Assembly (NCBI GenBank): GCA_017411385.1
Contig: JAFQQF010000009.1
Span: 41,891 to 105,890 of the forward strand
Source: Ruminococcus sp.
Lineage (GTDB): Bacteria > Bacillota > Clostridia > Oscillospirales > Acutalibacteraceae
Length of the DNA stretch: 64,000 nucleotides
Direction: 5' to 3'
A model generated the notes under the pieces. The model did not search any database, was not told the DNA's origin, and worked only from the letters and a program-made list of their open reading frames with translations. Of this stretch, positions 50,038-56,589 are shown piece by piece; position 1 is the stretch's first letter, and each line of letters starts with the position of its first letter. The position numbers and the translations under genes are program-made.

Positions 50038-50703
50038 CTATTTATCGAAGGATACGGGGGTTGTTTCACCTGTGGCAAAGGCATTGGGACCGGGGTCGGA
50101 CATAGAAAAATACATGCGTGCGGCTTTGGTGGTTCCGAAATCTCTGTTGGAGCCTGAGTTTTGCACTTTGTTGAAAGCATCGCGGAACATCTGGTTGTGT
50201 GCTTCCTCGCGATTTAGAAGAAAATCAATGGTTTCTCGAACCTTTTTGTCTTCAATTTGGCGGTAGAGGTATTCATAAACTACCTTTGCACGTTGTTCTG
50301 ATGCAATGTTGCTCAGCAGGTCTGCACACAAATCTCCCGTAACGGTTACGTAATCGGCAGTCCACGAATAGCCCGAGGCGTTAATGAGTCCGGGGTTGAG
50401 CCCGAGGATTACGTGGGACTGGATTTCACCCGAAGGGACTTTTTGAGCATCCACATCGTGACCGTTCAATAGGTTGATGGTTTGTGCTACCATTTCCATG
50501 TGTCCTAATTCTTCTGCTGCAATGTCAAGGAACAAATCCTTGATTTCAGGGTCCTTGATTCTGAAGCTTTGGGACATATACTGCATTGCCGCCTTAAGCT
50601 CACCGTTGCCGCCTCCAAGCTGTTCCTGCAGAAGTGCTGCATATTGAGGATTGGGTCTTTCAACTGCAACAGGATGAAAGAGCATTTTTTCGTGTTTGAA
50701 CAT
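50038..50703 (-). CDS. Manganese catalase
   Basis: 221 residues of a ferritin-like four-helix fold. Conserved metal ligands: Glu in LGGGNGELKAAMQY, AAEELGHMEMV (Glu-Glu-His cluster) and REEAHNQMF. It removes hydrogen peroxide in the cytoplasm or, in CotJC-like members, on the spore coat. ATG 50703 follows TGGAGGT; upstream in-frame codons are not used. Shorter than classic Mn-catalase (about 270), closer to CotJC. It is transcribed alone and lies next to other redox genes. Confidence 0.9.
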   Translation of the reverse strand: MFKHEKMLFHPVAVERPNPQYAALLQEQLGGGNGELKAAMQYMSQSFRIKDPEIKDLFLDIAAEELGHMEMVAQTINLLNGHDVDAQKVPSGEIQSHVILGLNPGLINASGYSWTADYVTVTGDLCADLLSNIASEQRAKVVYEYLYRQIEDKKVRETIDFLLNREEAHNQMFRDAFNKVQNSGSNRDFGTTKAARMYFSMSDPGPNAFATGETTPVSFDK

Positions 50704-50924
50704 TTGGTTACCTCCATATATTTGCTCACAAGTATTTTTTGTGATTTTTGCAAATATATGCAATGCAGAATTATAGTTATATTGCAAAAGCAGACTTCTG
50801 TCGTATGCTTTTATATATAGTTTTTTGTTGAGTCCTTGACACTTCCAAACCTCACCGAAAATATTGCGGTCAGAACTGCTAAGGTGAAGCGAGCTGCTTA
50901 ACATCTCGTCTAAGAAAAAACATA

Positions 50925-50974
50925 TTGACAAATGTCGATGTGTCGGCTATAATCATATATAGATAAACATCTAT
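50925..50974 (+). promoter_or_regulatory. Consensus promoter and candidate ArsR operator
   Basis: TTGACA (50925-50930), 17-nt spacer, TATAAT (50948-50953). ATAGAT-aaac-ATCTAT (50959-50974) is an exact dyad over the transcription start, the usual place for an ArsR repressor, so the operon is likely self-repressed and induced by a metal, metalloid or thiol signal. Confidence 0.7.
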
Positions 50975-50986
50975 GTGAGGTGCGAG

Positions 50987-51286
50987 ATGGTAATCAACGA
51001 GAAGAACACAGCCTTGATTTTCAAGGCTTTTTGTGATGAAAACCGCATAAGAATACTTAACATTTTATCCTCAGGAGAGAAGTGTGCCTGCAAGCTTTTA
51101 GAGGCTTTGAGCGTTACTCAACCTACACTTTCACACCATATGAAAATCCTCTGCGATTCAGGAGTTGTTAAGGCTCGCAAAGAGGGCAAATGGATGCACT
51201 ACAGTCTTTCTCAGGAAGGCTTGAAGGTGGCTGAGGAATACCTCGGTATTCTCAAAAACACAGGAAAGGAAAAAGAAAATGAATAA
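50987..51286 (+). CDS. arsR: ArsR/SmtB-family repressor
   Basis: 99 residues: winged helix-turn-helix with CACKLLEALSVTQPTLSHHMKIL. The CxC pair just before the recognition helix corresponds to the As(III)-binding site of ArsR (ELCVCDL type). KWMHYSLS forms the wing. ATG 50987 follows GAGGTG. First gene of an operon; it overlaps the next gene by 8 nt. Arsenite or another soft metal is the expected inducer. Confidence 0.9.
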   Translation: MVINEKNTALIFKAFCDENRIRILNILSSGEKCACKLLEALSVTQPTLSHHMKILCDSGVVKARKEGKWMHYSLSQEGLKVAEEYLGILKNTGKEKENE

Positions 51287-51722
51287 ATCAGAAAAGGCTC
51301 TTGAGTTGTTTGCAAACAATTTCAATTGTTCTCAAGCGGTGCTTACCGCCTTTGCTCCCGACTTTGGACTTGACGAGAAACTTGCCCTCAAGCTCGGCAC
51401 ATCCTTTGGAGGCGGTGCACGAAATGCTGAAATCTGCGGTGCAGTTTCGGGTGCACTTCTTGTGCTGGGACTAAAGTATGGTCATCATATCGCCGAAGAC
51501 AACGTGCAAAAGTCCCGTTCATATGCTATTGCGGTGGATTACACCAACCGTTTTAAGGAGGCTCATGGCTCTATTGTCTGCCGTGATTTGTTGGGATATG
51601 ACCTGACAATCCCCGAAGAAGCAGCTTGCATCAAGGAGAAATACCTCTTTGCCGAGGTCTGCCCTAAAATGATTAAAAGCGCCGTGGAAATTCTTGAAGA
51701 TGTTCTCACAGATTATCAGTAA
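51279..51722 (+). CDS. C_GCAxxG_C_C family redox protein
   Basis: 147 residues. It shows the family's cysteines in order: NCSQAV, the ICGAVSGALLVLG core (C-G-A-x-x-G), VCRDLLGYDL and a late Cys (EVCPKM). Members are thought to be redox-active and often neighbour ArsR or radical enzymes; biochemical function is not established. It overlaps arsR by 8 nt, so it is translated with it. Confidence 0.88.
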   Translation: MNKSEKALELFANNFNCSQAVLTAFAPDFGLDEKLALKLGTSFGGGARNAEICGAVSGALLVLGLKYGHHIAEDNVQKSRSYAIAVDYTNRFKEAHGSIVCRDLLGYDLTIPEEAACIKEKYLFAEVCPKMIKSAVEILEDVLTDYQ

Positions 51723-51737
51723 AAGAGGAGAAGAAAG

Positions 51738-52274
51738 ATGAACACGAATTTTATAACCTCTCTGTGTCTTGCAGAGAAATCAAAAAATCCCGTTGAAATT
51801 CTGCTCAACCTCATAAGAAGCCTTGATTGCCCTGTGCATAACCCTGTGCACCACATCCTTGTAGGCTCCGCCTTGCTGACAGCATATAAAAACGCAGGCG
51901 GTAATATCGACCTCGAAAAATCCCTTGCAGAGCTTAAGACTCGAGCCGAACAAGTACCGGGCGGTGCCTGCGGATTTTGGGGAGCCTGCGGTGCAGGTAT
52001 CAGTAGCGGAATGTTTGTGTCAATCGTTACAGGTTCCGATCCTCTCAAGAATGAGGAATGGAAGCTTTCAAACCTTATGACCGCATCATCTCTCGGTGCA
52101 ATCGGTGAGGTTGGAGGACCTCGGTGCTGTAAACGTAACTCTTACATCGCTATAACCGAGGCAGTGAAATTTGCAGAAGAGAACCTTAAGGTTAAAATGG
52201 AGCTTCCAAAAATTAAGTGCATTCATTTCGAAGAAAACAGTCAATGCATAGGAGAGAGGTGTCCTTTCAGATGA
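51738..52274 (+). CDS. DUF5714-domain protein
   Basis: 178 residues. Seven cysteines, including SLDCPVHNPVHHIL, a Gly-rich CGFWGACGAGISSGMF, RCCKRNSY and the end pair CIHF...CIGERCPFR, which would suit metal or cluster binding. It resembles the DUF5714 family, seen next to ArsR and C_GCAxxG_C_C genes in anaerobes; function unknown. It overlaps arsC by 4 nt (ATGA), so it belongs to the same operon. Confidence 0.75.
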   Translation: MNTNFITSLCLAEKSKNPVEILLNLIRSLDCPVHNPVHHILVGSALLTAYKNAGGNIDLEKSLAELKTRAEQVPGGACGFWGACGAGISSGMFVSIVTGSDPLKNEEWKLSNLMTASSLGAIGEVGGPRCCKRNSYIAITEAVKFAEENLKVKMELPKIKCIHFEENSQCIGERCPFR

Positions 52275-52654
52275 AGAAGAAAATTGCATTTATCTGTGTT
52301 CACAATTCCTGCCGAAGCCAGATTGCCGAGGCGTTGGGCAAGCATCTGAGAAGTGAATGCTACGACTTTTACTCCGCAGGCACAGAAACAAAACCTCAGA
52401 TAAACCGCGACGCAGTACGTCTTGTAAAAGAACTTTACGGCATTGATATGGACTTATCTCAGCACAGCAAAACCTTCCAAGAAATCCCTGCTCCCGATAT
52501 TGCGATTTCTATGGGTTGCGATGTTGCCTGTCCGTGTGTAGGCAGGGACTTTGACGATAACTGGAGCCTTCCCGACCCAACAGGCAAAAGTGACGAGGAC
52601 TTCCTCAAAGTCATAAAGCAGATTGAAGAAAACATAAATAACCTCAAATACTAA
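52271..52654 (+). CDS. arsC: Arsenate reductase, low-molecular-weight phosphatase type
   Basis: 127 residues. CVHNSCRSQIAE gives the CX5R phosphate loop; MGCDVACPC has the additional redox cysteines; PDPTGKSDEDF the catalytic Asp. The family reduces arsenate to arsenite using thioredoxin, which is present at 43198. The operon lacks an arsenite pump (ArsB/ACR3). It starts inside the DUF5714 stop codon. Confidence 0.88.
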   Translation: MKKKIAFICVHNSCRSQIAEALGKHLRSECYDFYSAGTETKPQINRDAVRLVKELYGIDMDLSQHSKTFQEIPAPDIAISMGCDVACPCVGRDFDDNWSLPDPTGKSDEDFLKVIKQIEENINNLKY

Positions 52655-52657
52655 ACC

Positions 52658-52714
52658 AAACTCCCTGAGAATTTGAGCATTTTTACACGCTCACCCTCAG
52701 GGAGTTTTTCGCTT
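52658..52714. terminator. Long terminator, family shared with 58928 and 61587
   Basis: AAACTCCCTGAG (52658-52669) pairs with CTCAGGGAGTTT (52696-52707); inner part GAGC...GCTC; then T-run. Nearly the same arms as the terminator at 61587. Confidence 0.85.
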
Positions 52715-52750
52715 GTCGGATATTAATTTGCAGACTCAGTTTTGCCAAGG

Positions 52751-53335
52751 CTAAACCTTCATTTTCATCAGTCCGTGCTTATTGCAGTAAATATATAAAT
52801 ATCCTCTTGCACGAAGTTGAAGTCTTGTTTCAGCGTTACCTTCTGGATAGAACTTTACAAAGTGAACTCTATCAGAAGAAAGATATGCAATAAATGAAAT
52901 AAAATGTGATTTTGTCATATCGTGATTTACGGTGATAAAATGTTCGTCCTCGACCTTTTCTACGGTTACCGTGTGTGCTTCGTCTATGTCTTCCACTTCA
53001 AGGGGAGGCAACAAAATACCGCAACAACTAATAACCGCATCACCCATGGTATGTATTGCATTACCGCACACAGGACAAACGTAAAATTTTGACCTGAGAA
53101 TATTGGACGAAACATTTTTATTTACAACTGTATCTCCCGACATTAGCTCCATAACCGATACACCGAGAGCAGTACTGAGTGGCTCTATTAGAGAAATATC
53201 GGGCAGTCCCTTGCCTGTTTCCCATTTTGACACAGCTTTACTGCTGACACCAAGATTTTCGGCAAGTTGAGTTTGTGTCAGATTTTTGTTTTCACGCAAA
53301 CGTTTGATAACACTGCCTGTAATATAAGTATTCAT
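52751..53335 (-). CDS. XRE regulator fused to a desulfoferrodoxin (superoxide reductase-like) domain
   Basis: 194 residues. XRE helix-turn-helix at about 8-62 (KNLTQTQLAENLGVSSKAVSKWE). The rest matches two-iron superoxide reductase: a rubredoxin-like site C87, C90, C104, C105 (FYVCPVCG; VISCCG) and a mononuclear iron site H121, H138, H144 (HDMTKSHFI) and C184/H187 (YCNKHGL), with the spacing of desulfoferrodoxin. The catalytic Lys before the first His (EKHVP in enzymes) is Ala120. It is therefore probably a sensor of superoxide, oxygen or iron that controls genes, perhaps the divergent nitroreductase. Start follows GGAGAG. Confidence 0.82.
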   Translation of the reverse strand: MNTYITGSVIKRLRENKNLTQTQLAENLGVSSKAVSKWETGKGLPDISLIEPLSTALGVSVMELMSGDTVVNKNVSSNILRSKFYVCPVCGNAIHTMGDAVISCCGILLPPLEVEDIDEAHTVTVEKVEDEHFITVNHDMTKSHFISFIAYLSSDRVHFVKFYPEGNAETRLQLRARGYLYIYCNKHGLMKMKV

Positions 53336-53355
53336 ATCAACTCTCCTTTGAATTA

Positions 53356-53384
53356 AGTATAATACATAAATGACATAACCTCAA
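53356..53384 (-). promoter_or_regulatory. Predicted promoter of the XRE-desulfoferrodoxin gene
   Basis: Minus-strand TTGAGG (plus 53379-53384), 17-nt spacer, TATACT (53356-53361). Confidence 0.6.
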
Positions 53385-53554
53385 CCTACTTTGCGTAGAA
53401 TTAAAAGCCATCGGTAAAAATCCATACCTCTGTAATCAAGAAAACCGATGACATTTGAATTTTGATATGGTATACTTATACGTATATATTAAATGTGGAA
53501 AACAGAGAAATTTTGCGTTGCAAAATATAACTATAAACGAAAAAGGTGAACGCT

Positions 53555-54085
53555 GTGAACTTTACAGAAATTGCAAATAACAGGCAGTCCTGCAGAGCAT
53601 ATAATTCCGAGCGTATGGTAGAACAGGAGAAGCTTCAGTCTGTTTTAGAGTCAGCAAGGCTTTCGCCCTCTGCCTGCAACGGTCAGCCTTATCACATCAC
53701 AGTCTGCAAGGGTGAGGCTGCAAAGAAGGTTGCAAAGGCTACTCAGGGGATGGGTATGAACAAATTTGCTACACAGGCACCTATAATGCTTGTAATTTCA
53801 GAAATGCCCTATGTTAAGTCTGCTGCTCTCGGTGCAAAGGTTAAGCACAACGACTACCGCTCCATTGACATCGGAATTCTCTCTGCATATATCACAGCAG
53901 AAGCTACAGCACAGGGACTTTCCACTTGTATCCTCGGCTGGCTTGACGATGCAAAAATCCGCGAAATTTGTCGCCTTGACGGACAAGTACGATTGGTAAT
54001 CACCTTGGGCTATGCCAAGGATGACGACAAGCTCAGAGAGAAAAAACGCAAGGATATTTCAGAGCTTGTGAGCTTTATGGAGTAA
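53555..54085 (+). CDS. Nitroreductase family protein
   Basis: 176 residues. N-terminal RQSCRAYN (FMN contact), then SARLSPSACNGQPYHITV, and GLSTCILGWLDD (FMN binding) with VITLGYAKDD at the end. The family reduces nitro groups, quinones or flavins with NAD(P)H. GTG 53555 is favoured, with AAAAGGTG 7 nt upstream. It is divergent from the superoxide reductase-like regulator and followed at 21 nt by a membrane protein, so a redox role is likely. Confidence 0.88.
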   Translation: MNFTEIANNRQSCRAYNSERMVEQEKLQSVLESARLSPSACNGQPYHITVCKGEAAKKVAKATQGMGMNKFATQAPIMLVISEMPYVKSAALGAKVKHNDYRSIDIGILSAYITAEATAQGLSTCILGWLDDAKIREICRLDGQVRLVITLGYAKDDDKLREKKRKDISELVSFME

Positions 54086-54106
54086 AGTGGGATTCATAGG
54101 TGGAGT

Positions 54107-54961
54107 ATGAGAAAACTTAAAGAAAGCAGAGCCTTGAGCTTTGCTGTTATCGCTATTATATACATAATTGCAACTGTGGCGGGAGTAGCCATATACCGAA
54201 TGCTTGATTTGTCTTGGTGGCTGTCCCTTCTTGTTGCCGATATTGCGGCAACGGTTGTAACATTTGTTTTCAGCGTGATTTTTGGTAACGCTTCGGTGTA
54301 CGACCCTTATTGGAGCGTTCAGCCTCCTGTAATTCTTATAGCCTTTGCTGTGGGCAAGGACCTTAACTTTTTGGGCGTGATGCTTATATTTGCAGTAAGC
54401 TTCTGGGGTATACGCCTGACCGCAAACTGGGCTTATACCTTTGGTAACTTAACTCATCAGGATTGGCGGTACACAATGCTCCATGAGCAAACAGGGGTGT
54501 TCTATCCCATAATCAATTTTGTGGGAATACATATGGTACCCACCCTTGTGGTGTACGGCTGTATCCTGCCTGCTGTGTATGCACTCAGAGAAGGTCTGAC
54601 TGCAAACGCGGGAAGCATTTTCTTCCTTTGCCTTTCAGTAGCTTCGGCTACTATGCAGGGCATTGCCGATATTGAGATGCATAAATATCAGCACAACAGA
54701 ACTACAAAGTTCATCCGCACAGGGCTCTGGAAGTACTCCCGACATCCCAATTATTTGGGCGAGATTCTGATGTGGTGGGGAGTAGCTCTGGCAGTAGTCT
54801 GCACAGCACCCGAAGCCTTCTACCTCTGTGCAGGTGCCGTGGCAAATACTGTGCTTTTCTTTTCTGTCAGCATCCCTATGGCAGATGGCAGACAGTCACA
54901 CAAAGAAGGCTTTGCCGAATACAAAAAGCAGACCAGAATGCTTTTGCCTATAAAGAAATAG
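54107..54961 (+). CDS. DUF1295 (steroid 5-alpha-reductase-like) membrane protein
   Basis: 284 residues, about seven hydrophobic segments. FIRTGLWKYSRHPNYLGEILMWWGVAL near residue 205-230 (in part: GLWKYSRHPNYLGEI) is the signature of the DUF1295/steroid dehydrogenase C-terminal family, as in ergosterol C-14 reductases and isoprenylcysteine methyltransferases. It may use NADPH or SAM at the membrane; substrate unknown. Lies 21 nt after the nitroreductase, so co-transcription is likely. Confidence 0.85.
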   Translation: MRKLKESRALSFAVIAIIYIIATVAGVAIYRMLDLSWWLSLLVADIAATVVTFVFSVIFGNASVYDPYWSVQPPVILIAFAVGKDLNFLGVMLIFAVSFWGIRLTANWAYTFGNLTHQDWRYTMLHEQTGVFYPIINFVGIHMVPTLVVYGCILPAVYALREGLTANAGSIFFLCLSVASATMQGIADIEMHKYQHNRTTKFIRTGLWKYSRHPNYLGEILMWWGVALAVVCTAPEAFYLCAGAVANTVLFFSVSIPMADGRQSHKEGFAEYKKQTRMLLPIKK

Positions 54962-54982
54962 CAAAAAATATTGAATAAAAGC

Positions 54983-55013
54983 TTGACTCTGACGCTTCGT
55001 TATAGTCTATACT
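54983..55013 (+). promoter_or_regulatory. MerR-type promoter with 19-bp spacer and dyad
   Basis: TTGACT (54983-54988) and TATACT (55008-55013) are 19 bp apart. GACTCTGACG and CGTTATAGTC form an inverted repeat in the spacer with eight of ten pairs. This is the classic MerR operator, so the gene downstream is likely self-activated. Confidence 0.8.
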
Positions 55014-55032
55014 TTGCTTCAGAGGTGATTTG

Positions 55033-55770
55033 ATGAAAATGTATGTAAGTGAGTTTGCAAGGCTTTGCTCGGTAAGTGTGCGTACCTTGCATTATTATGA
55101 TGAAATAGGGCTCTTAAAGCCTTCTTTTGTAGATGAGCAAAACGGCTACCGCTACTACGACGAAACGTCTTTAGAGCGAATGCAGGAGATACTTTTCTAT
55201 CGTGAGCTTGACTTCCCATTGCAGAAAATTTCAGAGATTCTATCCTCCGAGAATTACGACAAAAGGCAGGCTTTAACGGCACAGAAAAAGCTTCTTACTC
55301 TTAAAAAAGAGCGCCTCCAGAGGCTTATAGATGCCATTGACCTTGCCGAGAAAGGACAAAACATTATGGTTGTATTTGATAACACAGAGTTTGAAAGCTT
55401 ACGCAAAACTTACGAAACGCAGGCAAAAGAAAAATGGGGACACACCGAAGCCTCCAAAGAATACGAAGCTAAAACCGAAAGCTACACTGAAGAGGATTTT
55501 TGCAATGCTGCATCAGGTTTAGATGCGATTTTCAAAAAATTTGCAGAGTGTAAATCACAAGGCAACACTCCCGACTCGGATAAAGCTCAGGCACTCGTCA
55601 AAGAATTGCAAGAGTACATCACCGAGCACTACTACACCTGCACAGATGAAATTCTAAAAGGCTTAGGTGCTATGTATGTTTCCGATGATAGATTCAAAGA
55701 AAACATAGATAAACACGGCTCGGGCACAGCACAGTTTGTAAGCTCAGCCATAAGGAGTCACAGACAATAA
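55033..55770 (+). CDS. MerR-family activator with TipAS-like domain
   Basis: 245 residues. MerR helix-turn-helix at the N-terminus (VSEFARLCSVSVRTLHYYDEIGLL) and dimer helix (about 75-110), then a helical TipAS-like antibiotic recognition domain (about 130-240) with WGHTEASKEYEAK. Such proteins bind peptide antibiotics or other drugs covalently or non-covalently and activate efflux genes. Start at ATG 55033 after GAGGTGAT. Only its own promoter is seen nearby, so its targets may lie elsewhere. Confidence 0.88.
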   Translation: MKMYVSEFARLCSVSVRTLHYYDEIGLLKPSFVDEQNGYRYYDETSLERMQEILFYRELDFPLQKISEILSSENYDKRQALTAQKKLLTLKKERLQRLIDAIDLAEKGQNIMVVFDNTEFESLRKTYETQAKEKWGHTEASKEYEAKTESYTEEDFCNAASGLDAIFKKFAECKSQGNTPDSDKAQALVKELQEYITEHYYTCTDEILKGLGAMYVSDDRFKENIDKHGSGTAQFVSSAIRSHRQ

Positions 55771-55800
55771 GTGAACCGTGAAATTAAGGGTAGGTGTTTG

Positions 55801-55899
55801 GTGTTGGATAAAAATTGGCATCCCGACTTTTTTGAGTATATGGACTTTATTGCTGCACATCCGAATTATGCAGGCCTGCCGATAATATTGCGTACTTGA
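55801..55899 (+). pseudogene. Possible gene remnant, 32 codons
   Basis: A short open stretch (GTG start) reads LDKNWHPDFFEYMDF and HPNYAGLP, protein-like and with no continuation in any frame. It may be the head of a deleted gene. The rest of 55771-56213 shows no reading frame, AT-rich and without clear repeats. Confidence 0.35.
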
Positions 55900-56213
55900 G
55901 CAATATTTGCAAATAGTATATGTTAAATCTTTTGAGTTTAAGATTTAAGAATGAGCAACACAAAATGACACTTAGTAGCGATAGTTGAATAAATTACTGT
56001 TAATGAATGACACTCTATGTGGTGAAAAAGTGCCACTTTTTTGAAAATTGTGTACCTAATTGTGGTCAAATGCGAATAATGTGTATTAAAAGATTTTTGT
56101 TGATAGCTTTGTTCAAAAGAATGAAAATAAGCTAAAGATGTTTAATGGAAGGTGATAGGGCTTTTTGGAGAAAGCGGAGATTAAAAATTTTCAGAAAAAT
56201 TTTCAAAAAAGTA

Positions 56214-56242
56214 TTGACATTTTAAATGTGTTGTAATAATAT
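56214..56242 (+). promoter_or_regulatory. Promoter of the T-box transcript
   Basis: TTGACA (56214-56219), 17-nt spacer, TAATAT (56237-56242), about 25 nt before the T-box stem I. Confidence 0.7.
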
Positions 56243-56267
56243 AATTAACAAATTTGAATATCACAAA

Positions 56268-56535
56268 TAACGACTATGATGAAGACGGTCGGGATGTTTA
56301 GCTTTACAGAGAGTTGTCGGGTGGTGCGAGGCAATAGTAAAATGTTCCAAGGACTTATCACTTCTGAGTCGGAGGACCGAAAGCGAAAGCCAGTAGATTC
56401 CTTCCGTATTGCTGCGTAAAAGCAAAGGGCTTGTTAGAGCTCGGTAAGTGACGGAAAGTATTTTCCGTAATTTGAGTGGTACCGCGGGTTTAATAACTCG
56501 TCTCAAAGAATTTCTTTTGAGACGGGTTTTTTTGT
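56268..56535 (+). ncRNA. T-box leader, predicted tRNA-Ile specificity
   Basis: Stem I starts GACT-ATGAT-GAAG and closes with CTTC-TGAGTC (kink-turn GA motif). It contains the AGAGAG/GGTGGTGCGA distal-loop pattern. The T-box itself, AGTGGTACCGCGGG, is at 56474-56488, where TGGT-ACC leaves TGGT for the tRNA end. Terminator: CGTCTCAAA pairs with TTTGAGACG, then a T-run at 56525-56531. By alignment to the known glyQS layout (specifier, one A, then the helix) the codon is ATC at 56357-56359, i.e. isoleucine; tRNA-Ile also ends in A, matching TGGT. The gene ahead is not a tRNA synthetase but an acyl-CoA synthetase fusion. Confidence 0.85.
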
Positions 56536-56589
56536 TTTATTCAAATTCGTAACCATAAGAATATGTCAGTATGAAAGGGGACAGCAAAA

